A DNA stretch of 13,509 nt, taken from Candidatus Omnitrophota bacterium. GTDB taxonomy: Bacteria; Omnitrophota; Omnitrophia; Omnitrophales; JACROU01. Under the pieces are notes generated by a model. That model made no database searches. It saw only the letters and a list, made by a program, of their open reading frames with translations, and was not told the origin of the DNA. The translations under genes and the position numbers were made by a program. Location: positions 1-13,509 of the forward strand of contig JACQQR010000142.1 in assembly GCA_016206875.1 (NCBI GenBank). The letters run 5' to 3'. Below, piece after piece: positions 1-5,948 of the stretch. How positions within the stretch are numbered: position 1 is the stretch's first letter; the number at the start of each line of letters is the position of its first letter.

Positions 1-684
1 CGCCGGCACAATCGCGGTATCCAAAATGTTATCGATGTGCATGTTTTCTGAAACCGGATACACCACTACATTGCCTTCCGCGTCGCGGGCGGCGATTATG
101 CTGAGTTCCTTTAAGAAAGGAATTTTTTTCTCCCACACAAGCGGATGGCGTTTCATGGCATTAAAAACTTTCAGCGCCTGGCTCTTGTCGCGCACGATGC
201 ATTGGCCTTTGCCGTCATAGCCTCCGTGCACGGTCTTGAGCACGGCCGGAAATCCGATTTTGGCGCAGGCAGCGTCAAACTCGGTATTGCTTTCCACTTT
301 GGCATAATCAGCTACCCGGAGGCCGGCATGCACAATAAATTCTTTTTCGAACAAGCGATGCTGAGTAATTTTCAGCACATTGCTTGAGGGGCGTACAATT
401 TTCCCTTTCTCTTCCAGCATCTCCACGCAGCCCACGTCAATGTGTTCAAATTCGTAAGTAAGAATATTGCTTTTGTCTCCCAAGCGCTCGAGTGCATCCG
501 GGTCATCCAAATCTCCCACGATTTGTTCATCACATACCTGGCCCATGGGGGAGTGCGGCGTTTTATCAAGTGTAATGACGCGGTAACCCATTTGTTTTGC
601 GGCCAGGGCAAACATGCGGCCGAGCTGGCCGCCGCCCAGCATGCCGAGGGTGCTTGGAGGAAGGAAGATTTTTTGAGAAGGCAT
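1..684 (-). CDS. purK: N5-carboxyaminoimidazole ribonucleotide synthase PurK, partial (C-terminus beyond window)
   Basis: PurK is an ATP-grasp enzyme that carboxylates AIR with bicarbonate and ATP to give N5-CAIR in de novo purine synthesis; PurE uses the product. The reading frame runs unbroken from ATG at 684 to the left edge, giving 228 residues of a family usually about 350-390 long. Visible family motifs are GGGQLGR at residues 17-23 in the N-terminal nucleotide-fold domain, the TYEFEHID segment around residues 75-82, and the ATP-grasp stretch PAVLKTVHGGYDGKGQ. The gene lies 9 bases after purE on the same strand, so the two are an operon. No Shine-Dalgarno sequence precedes the ATG (upstream reads gtaattttccctt), so translation may depend on coupling to purE. 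The identification is firm; only the C-terminal part is missing because of the window edge. Confidence 0.93.
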   Translation of the reverse strand, partial: MPSQKIFLPPSTLGMLGGGQLGRMFALAAKQMGYRVITLDKTPHSPMGQVCDEQIVGDLDDPDALERLGDKSNILTYEFEHIDVGCVEMLEEKGKIVRPSSNVLKITQHRLFEKEFIVHAGLRVADYAKVESNTEFDAACAKIGFPAVLKTVHGGYDGKGQCIVRDKSQALKVFNAMKRHPLVWEKKIPFLKELSIIAARDAEGNVVVYPVSENMHIDNILDTAIVPA

Positions 685-693
685 AAGGGAAAA

Positions 694-1188
694 TTACCGG
701 AGTTTGATCTTGCGGATTTCTTTAGCTGTCCGATTTTTTAAATCTTCCAGCTTGCGGTAGATGGACGGATATTTATTGGCTAGAATGCGCGCCGCCAGAA
801 GGCCGGCATTTTTTGAATTGCCTACAGCCATGCAGGCAACCGGAATTCCTGAGGGCATTTGTGCAATCGATAAAAGCGAATCCAGACCTTTCAGGGCACG
901 TGTTTCCACGGGAACGCCGATTACGGGAAGCAAAGTAATGGAGGCTGTCATACCGGGCAAATGAGCGGCCCCGCCGGCGCCGGCGATGATCACTTCAATG
1001 CCGCGGCTTTTCGCCGTTTGGGCATATTCAAACATCCAATCGGGCGTGCGGTGTGCCGATACTACTTTCATCTCAAAGGGAATGGCGAGCGCTTTCAATA
1101 CGCGGCGGGCATCTTCCATCACGGGTTGATCTGAGCCGGAACCCATGATGATGCCCACAAGGGGTTTTCTTGCGGAGAAGTTTTTCAT
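694..1188 (-). CDS. purE: N5-CAIR mutase PurE (class I)
   Basis: PurE converts N5-CAIR to CAIR, the step after PurK; bacterial class I enzymes form octamers. The 164-residue length is normal. Family signatures are GSGSD at residues 16-20, SAHRTP at 44-49 with the conserved active-site histidine H46, the glycine-rich GAGGAAHLPGMTA at 70-82, and the VETRALKGLDSLLSIAQMP segment. The adjacent purK supports the N5-CAIR route rather than a direct class II AIR carboxylase. The ATG at 1188 has no Shine-Dalgarno sequence, and a candidate promoter lies so close upstream that the mRNA leader would be only a few bases. It is transcribed divergently from the superoxide dismutase gene. Confidence 0.96.
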   Translation of the reverse strand: MKNFSARKPLVGIIMGSGSDQPVMEDARRVLKALAIPFEMKVVSAHRTPDWMFEYAQTAKSRGIEVIIAGAGGAAHLPGMTASITLLPVIGVPVETRALKGLDSLLSIAQMPSGIPVACMAVGNSKNAGLLAARILANKYPSIYRKLEDLKNRTAKEIRKIKLR

Positions 1189-1199
1189 AGAATGGTGAG

Positions 1200-1227
1200 A
1201 TTATGCTAAACTGCCCACGAATTTCAA
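1200..1227 (-). promoter_or_regulatory. Candidate purEK promoter in the divergent purE/sodC gap
   Basis: Read on the minus strand, TTGAAA (1227-1222) is followed after 16 bases by CATAAT (1205-1200), each one mismatch from the sigma70 consensus. Transcription would start about 5-7 bases from the purE ATG at 1188, implying a very short or leaderless transcript. The 58-base gap must also hold the sodC promoter (for example TATGCT at 1202-1207 as a -10), so the two probably overlap. Inferred from motif matching only. Confidence 0.4.
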
Positions 1228-1237
1228 GGAATTTATT

Positions 1238-1244
1238 GGAGGAG
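1238..1244 (+). promoter_or_regulatory. Strong ribosome binding site of the Cu/Zn SOD gene
   Basis: GGAGGAG lies two bases before the ATG at 1247; its core GGAGG is four bases away. It supports that start, which also gives a good signal peptide. It contrasts with purE and purK, which have no visible Shine-Dalgarno sequence. Confidence 0.6.
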
Positions 1245-1246
1245 CA

Positions 1247-1783
1247 ATGAATAAATCATTTGGATGGATCGGTTTGTTTCTTTTAGTGGTTTTACCCGCA
1301 TTTCCTTTGCAGGCTCAATCTGAAGCCGCCAAGCAGGCGCGGGCGGCAATCATGGATGCGCAGGGCAAAGAAATTGGGACGGCATTATTTTCGGAAACGC
1401 CTGGCGGAGTGGATATTGCAGTCCGGGTTTCAGGTCTTTCTCCGGGGCCTCATGGAATCCATGTTCATGAAAACGGAATTTGTGAAGGGCCGGATTTTAA
1501 ATCTGCCGGTGGTCACTTTAATCCCACAGGCAAAGAGCATGGCTTGAATAATCCCAACGGGTCACATTGCGGAGATTTGCCGAACCTGGAAGCGGGTGCA
1601 GACGGAACCGCGGATACTGTGCTGACACTGCACGGCGTAACGCTGGGAGATGGGCCGAACAGCCTTTTGAAACCGGGGGGCACAGCCCTGATCATTCACG
1701 CATCCCAAGATGACGCAGTGACCGACCCAGCCGGAAATTCCGGCGCCCGCATTGCCTGCGGAGTGATTCGGGGAGAAGGGTAG
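1247..1783 (+). CDS. sodC: Secreted Cu/Zn superoxide dismutase
   Basis: This enzyme dismutates superoxide to oxygen and hydrogen peroxide, most likely outside the cytoplasm. Residues 1-24 form a signal peptide (MNKS, then a hydrophobic core GLFLLVVLPAFPL, then QAQ before the likely cut). By alignment to SOD1 the copper ligands are H72, H74, H90 and H151; the zinc ligands are H90, H98, H107 and D110; C79 and C171 form the conserved disulfide; and R168 is the active-site arginine. All ligands are present, so it should be active. An extra cysteine, C108, sits next to zinc ligand H107. The length of 178 residues is typical for the bacterial secreted form. Its stop is two bases from the next start, so the nucleotidyltransferase gene downstream is probably co-transcribed, although no functional link is evident. 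Confidence 0.95.
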   Translation: MNKSFGWIGLFLLVVLPAFPLQAQSEAAKQARAAIMDAQGKEIGTALFSETPGGVDIAVRVSGLSPGPHGIHVHENGICEGPDFKSAGGHFNPTGKEHGLNNPNGSHCGDLPNLEAGADGTADTVLTLHGVTLGDGPNSLLKPGGTALIIHASQDDAVTDPAGNSGARIACGVIRGEG

Positions 1784-1785
1784 AT

Positions 1786-2325
1786 ATGGAATATAAAAAC
1801 GCTTTGAGTTTGGTCGCTGCAGAATTCAAAAATGCTGCTATTCCATGTGTGCTCGTCGGAGGATTTGCTGTCAATTACTATAAAGCATCTAGAAGCACAA
1901 AGGACGCAGATTTTCTTATCGTTTCCAGTGATTTTGAGAAAGCCGCGGCAATTTTAGAGTGTTTTCAGTATAAAAGAGGGACGCGAAAGGAATATTTTGC
2001 GCGGATGGAAAGCAATGATCTAAGATTGATGGATGTCGATTTTTTGTTCGTGGATCCGGAGACGATCGCGCAAATTCTCAAGCACGGGGAAAAAATAAAA
2101 ATAGCTGGCGGAATCATCACGATTCCTTCATTGGAGCATTTGATTTCATTGAAGCTTCACGCAATTAAAGCCAATCCAAAGGGGCGCGAATTAATTGATT
2201 TAGTAGATATCATCGAATTGATCAAAAGAAATAATTTTGATTTTCATTCAAGTTCTTTTAGAGAATTATGTTTGACGTACGGGACGCAAGATTTGTATCA
2301 GAAAATTTTTAAATTTTTGGAGTAA
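1786..2325 (+). CDS. AbiEii/DUF6036-like nucleotidyltransferase
   Basis: A 179-residue protein of the DNA polymerase beta-like nucleotidyltransferase fold, closest by eye to the AbiEii/AbiGii or DUF6036 group. The signature is GG at residues 25-26, then the metal-binding pair D40 and D42 (STKDADFLI), with a candidate third acidic residue at D83 or D85 (LMDVDFLF). Downstream, LISLKLHAIKANPKGRELIDLVDI carries the K-x(4)-K, R and D-x(2)-D pattern (K123, K128, R134, D138, D141) usual in this family. Relatives include toxins of type IV toxin-antitoxin systems and tRNA-modifying nucleotidyltransferases, but the substrate here cannot be read from the sequence. The RBS (GAGAAGGG, 1773-1780) lies inside the end of sodC. 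The gene is A+T richer than the suf genes, suggesting later acquisition. It has the next 58-residue ORF as a close partner. Confidence 0.8.
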   Translation: MEYKNALSLVAAEFKNAAIPCVLVGGFAVNYYKASRSTKDADFLIVSSDFEKAAAILECFQYKRGTRKEYFARMESNDLRLMDVDFLFVDPETIAQILKHGEKIKIAGGIITIPSLEHLISLKLHAIKANPKGRELIDLVDIIELIKRNNFDFHSSSFRELCLTYGTQDLYQKIFKFLE

Positions 2326-2331
2326 CCCACA

Positions 2332-2508
2332 ATGAGAAAATTAAAACTGCCGGTAATCCGAGAAGATCTCCCCAAAGGGCGTTCATTGTCGATGGAAGAA
2401 TATATTGAGTTTGTTGAGTTCAATTTAAAGTATTTTTTTGATCAAAAGGCTTACCGAAGAATGAAAGCGAGCGAGCCTTTTTATGGTCCTGCATTTAAGC
2501 TGAAATAA
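2332..2508 (+). CDS. 58-residue orphan protein paired with the nucleotidyltransferase
   Basis: A short ORF starting six bases after the nucleotidyltransferase stop, with its Shine-Dalgarno GGAG (2319-2322) nested in the end of that gene and nine bases before the ATG. The product is charged (MRKLKLPVIREDLPKGRSLS at the start), with a probable amphipathic helix in the middle (MEEYIEFVEFNLKYFFDQKA) and a basic, aromatic tail ending FYGPAFKLK. It has no signal peptide, membrane segment or cysteine. I do not recognise the family. The tight coupling and the shared A+T-rich composition argue that it is a real gene working with the nucleotidyltransferase. An antitoxin or specificity subunit is one possibility, but this is inference from context only. 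Confidence 0.6.
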   Translation: MRKLKLPVIREDLPKGRSLSMEEYIEFVEFNLKYFFDQKAYRRMKASEPFYGPAFKLK

Positions 2509-2540
2509 CCCCGACCCAAAAAATCTCCCCAAAATCAAAG

Positions 2541-2569
2541 TGGACAAGATTAGTCTGATTATTTATACT
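2541..2569 (+). promoter_or_regulatory. Promoter of the suf operon
   Basis: TGGACA (2541-2546) and TATACT (2564-2569) are separated by exactly 17 bases, and each differs from the sigma70 consensus at one position. Transcription should begin near 2575, leaving a leader of under 20 bases before the rrf2 start at 2593. No other promoter of similar quality is evident before sufT, so this one probably drives the eight-gene operon. Confidence 0.7.
2543..2555. promoter_or_regulatory. Candidate Rrf2/IscR-type operator overlapping the suf promoter
   Basis: GACAAGATTAGTC has the size and half-sites (GAC...GTC, with AGTC on the right) of the core of the IscR type 1 box, GACTRWWWYAGTC. It departs from it at the fourth base and one A/T position, and the flanks match the outer consensus only in part. 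It overlaps the -35 element and the start of the spacer, where a bound regulator would block RNA polymerase. The regulator gene begins 38 bases downstream, which fits autorepression. Known: Rrf2 proteins in suf and isc operons commonly control themselves. Inferred: that this particular site is used. Confidence 0.5.
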
Positions 2570-2578
2570 TCATCATGT

Positions 2579-2585
2579 AGAGGGG
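2579..2585 (+). promoter_or_regulatory. RBS that fixes the rrf2 start at 2593
   Basis: AGAGGGG lies only one base before the upstream in-frame ATG at 2587 but seven bases before the ATG at 2593. The second ATG is therefore favoured. It also gives the usual Rrf2-family N-terminus (MRFTTKTEYGL). Confidence 0.6.
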
Positions 2586-2592
2586 TATGGCT

Positions 2593-3045
2593 ATGCGATT
2601 TACGACGAAAACGGAATATGGCTTAGTTTGTTTGGTCTATATGGCTAAACATCCGGAAATGGATATGGTGACCACCAGGGATATTGGCTTGCGTGAAAGC
2701 TATTCCATGACATACATGGAAAAAATTCTTCAGAAACTGCGCAGCTCGGGTATTGTCATTGCCTATCACGGCAAACATGGCGGCTATTCACTGGCCAAGC
2801 AACCTTCCGCAATTACTCTTCGCCAAATCATTGAAGCGCTGGAAGGCTCCACGTTCGATGTGTTTTGCGAGCCGGAGGTGCGAAAAGAAATTGTGTGCAC
2901 TCATTTTTGCATGTGCGGTGTGCGGCCGATTTGGGCAAAAACAAAAGAGCTGTTGGATCATTTTTTTGCCTCAGTCACGCTCGAAATGATTGCCAGGCCG
3001 GAAGCAGATGTCGAAGGACTTCTTACGGCAGGAGGAAAAAAATAA
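2593..3045 (+). CDS. Rrf2-family Fe-S-type transcriptional regulator
   Basis: A 150-residue winged-helix regulator of the Rrf2 family (IscR, SufR, NsrR relatives), probably sensing Fe-S cluster supply and controlling this operon. The N-terminus MRFTTKTEYGL, the recognition-helix region near residues 36-50 (SYSMTYMEKILQKLRSS) and the wing with HGGYSLAK (residues 62-69) are characteristic. Cluster-ligand candidates are C92, C102, C106 and C108, with H104 close by. IscR uses three cysteines with spacing C-x5-C-x5-C plus a histidine, so the spacing here (C-x9-C-x3-C-x-C) is different. It could also bind a cluster of SufR type; whether it is closer to IscR or SufR cannot be decided by eye. The stop TAA shares its last base with the mrp ATG, so the two are translationally coupled. 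Confidence 0.9.
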   Translation: MRFTTKTEYGLVCLVYMAKHPEMDMVTTRDIGLRESYSMTYMEKILQKLRSSGIVIAYHGKHGGYSLAKQPSAITLRQIIEALEGSTFDVFCEPEVRKEIVCTHFCMCGVRPIWAKTKELLDHFFASVTLEMIARPEADVEGLLTAGGKK

Positions 3046-4457
3046 TGGCTGTCACTGTTACGCAAGAAGACGTCTTAAAAATTCTCACGAAAGTTCAAGA
3101 CCCGGACTTAGGCAAAGACATTGTCTCGCTGGGTTTTGTCAAAGACGTGAGCGTGTCGGGTGATGCGGCTTCTTTCACTATCGAGCTCACGACGCCCGCT
3201 TGCCCCGTAAAAGACAAAATGCGCGACGAGGCCTACCATCTGGCGATGTCACTTCCGGGCATCCGGCACGTGCATGTGCGCATGACATCTCAAGTGCGGC
3301 CGACAAAATCCAAGCAAAAAGATGAACTGATTCCTCTCGTGAAAAATATCGTGCCTGTGGCCAGCGGCAAAGGAGGCGTGGGGAAGTCTACGGTAAGCGC
3401 TAATTTGGCTATTGCCCTCTCCCGCTTGGGCGCCAAAGTGGGCCTGATGGACGCCGATGTGTACGGGCCCAGCATTCCTATTTTGATGGGAACAGTTGAG
3501 CCGCCCAAGCCCGGCCCGGGGGGCAGAATTATTCCTTCTATTTCTCATGGCGTAAAGATCATCTCCACATCCTTTTTTGTGCCGAAAGGCGAGGCGGTAA
3601 TTTGGCGGGGCCCCATGCTGACGAAAATGGTGGATCAATTTTTGGGCGCTGTGGAGTGGGGAGAGCTCGATTACCTGATTGTGGATTTGCCGCCGGGCAC
3701 GGGAGACATTCAACTGAGCTTGTGCCAGCGCATTCCGCTGACGGGCGCTGTGATTGTTTCCACTCCGCAAGACTTGGCGTTTCAGGTGGCCGAAAAGGCT
3801 ATCTTTATGTTCAAAAAATTAAACACGCCCATTTTGGGCTTAGTGGAAAATATGAGCGGATTTGTTTGCACCTCTTGCGGCCACGAAGAAGAAATTTTCG
3901 GGCGCGGAGGCGCGCGCCGTTACGCCATGGCGCATCAAATTCCATTTTTGGGCGAAATCCCGCTGGCCACGGGCATCCGCGAGTCCGGTGACAGCGGGAA
4001 ACCCATTGTGGCTGTTTCGCCGGATTCTCCGGCGGCGCAGGCATTGATTAAGGTGGCGGAGAATTTGGCCGCTGAAATCAGCATTCAAAATATGGGAGGC
4101 ACAGCAAGCGGCAGGCCTGAGCCTAAAGAAATTACGCAGCCTTCGAAAGAAGAAGTGCGCATTGTCTGGAACGATGAGGTGGAAAGCCGCTACGCCTCAC
4201 GCGATTTACGGCTGGCCTGTCAATGCGCCGTCTGCGTGGATGAAGTCACGGGCCACAAGCGGTTGAACGGGCAAACGATTCCCCAAGATGTGTATCCGGT
4301 GGCTATAGAGCCGGTAGGGCGCTATGCCATTCACTTTACTTGGTCGGACGGTCATCGTTCCGGTATTTATACGTTTGAGCATTTGCGCGCGCTGCCCGTG
4401 AAGGCTTGTCATCCCGGCCCCGGATCGGAGTCCGGGGTACACTCCGGCCGGGAATGA
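3045..4457 (+). CDS. mrp: DUF59-Mrp/NBP35-DUF971 fusion, Fe-S cluster carrier ATPase
   Basis: A 470-residue cytosolic P-loop protein expected to bind and transfer [4Fe-4S] clusters. Three domains are visible. Residues 5-86 are a MIP18/DUF59 domain (VQDPDLGKDIVSLGFV; TTPACPVK with C53). Residues 99-350 are the Mrp/ApbC ATPase, with deviant Walker A GKGGVGKST (108-116), MDADVYGPS, and the bridging-cluster motif CTSC (C275, C278). Residues 369-456 are DUF971, with CQCAVC (C392, C394, C397) and the WSDGHRSGIYTFEHLR ending. This order is that of plastid HCF101. The start at 3045 is chosen because AGGAGG (3030-3035) lies nine bases upstream and the frame upstream overlaps rrf2. The last 16 or so residues (CHPGPGSESGVHSGRE) lie beyond DUF971 and are encoded by a palindromic repeat, so they are probably an unselected tail. 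Confidence 0.93.
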   Translation: MAVTVTQEDVLKILTKVQDPDLGKDIVSLGFVKDVSVSGDAASFTIELTTPACPVKDKMRDEAYHLAMSLPGIRHVHVRMTSQVRPTKSKQKDELIPLVKNIVPVASGKGGVGKSTVSANLAIALSRLGAKVGLMDADVYGPSIPILMGTVEPPKPGPGGRIIPSISHGVKIISTSFFVPKGEAVIWRGPMLTKMVDQFLGAVEWGELDYLIVDLPPGTGDIQLSLCQRIPLTGAVIVSTPQDLAFQVAEKAIFMFKKLNTPILGLVENMSGFVCTSCGHEEEIFGRGGARRYAMAHQIPFLGEIPLATGIRESGDSGKPIVAVSPDSPAAQALIKVAENLAAEISIQNMGGTASGRPEPKEITQPSKEEVRIVWNDEVESRYASRDLRLACQCAVCVDEVTGHKRLNGQTIPQDVYPVAIEPVGRYAIHFTWSDGHRSGIYTFEHLRALPVKACHPGPGSESGVHSGRE

Positions 4458-4458
4458 C
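4408..4458. repeat. REP-like palindrome at the mrp/sufB junction, overlapping the mrp 3' end
   Basis: Outer arms GTCATCCCGGCC (4408-4419) and GGCCGGGAATGAC (4446-4458) pair with a single-base bulge. Inside them, CCCCGGA (4418-4424) pairs with TCCGGGG (4431-4437). The GTCATxCCxG end is typical of dispersed REP-like or MITE-like elements. The mrp stop codon TGA (4455-4457) is part of the right end, and the sufB Shine-Dalgarno sequence begins at 4459, immediately after the element. In RNA the hairpin could slow decay or modulate sufB relative to mrp; this is inference. Confidence 0.8.
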
Positions 4459-4473
4459 AGGAGGAGATATCAC

Positions 4474-5910
4474 ATGCCAAAACCAGAAAATATTTTTGAT
4501 CAGGAATACAAATACGGATTTGTCACGAAGATTGAAGAAGACCAGGCCCCGCGCGGCTTACATGAAGACATTATCCGTTTTATTTCTGCCAAGAAAAAAG
4601 AGCCGAAATTTTTGCTTGAATGGCGCCTAAAGGCCTATCGTCGTTGGCTCCAGATGAAAGAGCCCGCTTGGCAAAACGTCCGGTTCCCCAAAATTAATTA
4701 TCAGGACATTATCTATTACTCGGCGCCGAAACAGAAAAAAGACGGCCCTACGAGTCTGAATGAAATCGATCAAGAGCTCTTGCGCACGTATGAAAAATTA
4801 GGCATTCCTCTGGAAGAGCAAAAGCGCTTTGCCGGCGTGGCCGTGGATGCCGTCTTTGACAGTGTTTCTGTGGCCACCACATTTAAAGAGAAACTGAAAG
4901 AAGCCGGCGTGATTTTCGGTTCCTTCTCTGAAGCCGTTCATGAGCATCCGGAATTAATAGAAAAATATTTAGGCTCCGTGGTTCCTTATTCCGATAATTT
5001 TTTTGCCTCCCTCAATTCCGCGGTTTTCAGCGACGGCTCTTTCTGCTACATACCCAAAGGCGTGCGGTGTCCGATGGAACTTTCCACATATTTTCGTATT
5101 AACGCGGCGGACACCGGACAATTTGAACGCACGCTGATTATTGCCGACGAAGGCAGTTATGTTTCGTACCTTGAGGGCTGCACCGCTCCTGTGCGCGATA
5201 AGAATCAGCTTCATGCCGCGGTGGTGGAACTGGTGGCGCATAAAAATGCGCAGATCAAGTACTCGACGATTCAAAACTGGTATGCCGGTGATGCCGAAGG
5301 CCGCGGAGGCATTTACAACTTTGTGACCAAACGCGGGAAATGTGAAGGCTCAGGGTCCAAAATTTCCTGGACACAGGTGGAAACCGGCTCGGCCATCACC
5401 TGGAAATATCCCAGCGTGATTTTGATGGGCGACAATTCCGTGGGCGAATTTTATTCTGTGGCGCTTACCAATCACATGCAGCAAGCGGACACCGGCACCA
5501 AAATGATTCATATCGGGCGCAACACAAAAAGCACGATTATCTCAAAAGGCATCGCTGCCCGCCGCGGCAGCAATACCTATCGCGGCCTGGTGCGCGTGAT
5601 GAAAGGCGCGGCTAATGCCAAAAATTACTCGCAATGCGACTCGCTGTTGATTGGTGAGCGGTGTAGCGCCAACACCTTTCCTTATTTGGAAGTGGACAAC
5701 AAAACGGCCAAGGTGGAGCATGAAGCCACCACATCGAAAATCAGCGAAGAGCAGCTTTTTTACTGCGCCTCGCGCGGTATTTCTCAGGAAAATGCCATTT
5801 CCATGATCGTAAGCGGTTTCTGCAAGCAAGTGTTCAAGAATTTGCCGATGGAATTTGCCGTGGAAGCCACCAAATTGATGGGAGTGAGTTTAGAAGGAAG
5901 CGTGGGATAG
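4474..5910 (+). CDS. sufB: Fe-S cluster assembly scaffold protein SufB
   Basis: SufB is the main scaffold of the SufBC2D complex, where sulfur and iron are assembled into a cluster in the cytoplasm. The protein has 478 residues, close to the 465-495 usual for SufB. The N-terminal helical part (YKYGFVTKIEEDQAPRGLHE, then FLLEWRLKAYRRW) and the beta-helix core (CYIPKGVRCPMELSTYFRIN, YLEGCTAPVRD) are clear. By alignment with E. coli, whose numbering is 17 higher here, C388 (NYSQCDSLLIG) is the assembly cysteine and H416 and E417 (VEHEATTS) match the conserved pair at the SufB-SufD interface. AGGAGG (4459-4464) lies nine bases before the ATG. sufC follows after 38 bases. Confidence 0.97.
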   Translation: MPKPENIFDQEYKYGFVTKIEEDQAPRGLHEDIIRFISAKKKEPKFLLEWRLKAYRRWLQMKEPAWQNVRFPKINYQDIIYYSAPKQKKDGPTSLNEIDQELLRTYEKLGIPLEEQKRFAGVAVDAVFDSVSVATTFKEKLKEAGVIFGSFSEAVHEHPELIEKYLGSVVPYSDNFFASLNSAVFSDGSFCYIPKGVRCPMELSTYFRINAADTGQFERTLIIADEGSYVSYLEGCTAPVRDKNQLHAAVVELVAHKNAQIKYSTIQNWYAGDAEGRGGIYNFVTKRGKCEGSGSKISWTQVETGSAITWKYPSVILMGDNSVGEFYSVALTNHMQQADTGTKMIHIGRNTKSTIISKGIAARRGSNTYRGLVRVMKGAANAKNYSQCDSLLIGERCSANTFPYLEVDNKTAKVEHEATTSKISEEQLFYCASRGISQENAISMIVSGFCKQVFKNLPMEFAVEATKLMGVSLEGSVG

Positions 5911-5948
5911 GCCTCTCTCTATAGAGGGGATTTTAAGGAGAGAAAGCA

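Noticed and set aside
2865..3044. Longer N-terminus for Mrp inside rrf2
   Set aside because: It is a shadow reading of the rrf2 gene; AGGAGG and the DUF59 domain place the start at 3045.
3249..3770. Long antisense ORFs opposite mrp, sufB and sufS
   Set aside because: They mirror highly conserved genes on the plus strand, have no RBS or recognisable domains, and are explained by codon bias of the true genes.
5912..5929. Small palindrome around CTCTATAGAG between sufB and sufC
   Set aside because: The perfect part is only ten bases with no loop, so an RNA hairpin would be weak; it was not listed as a feature.
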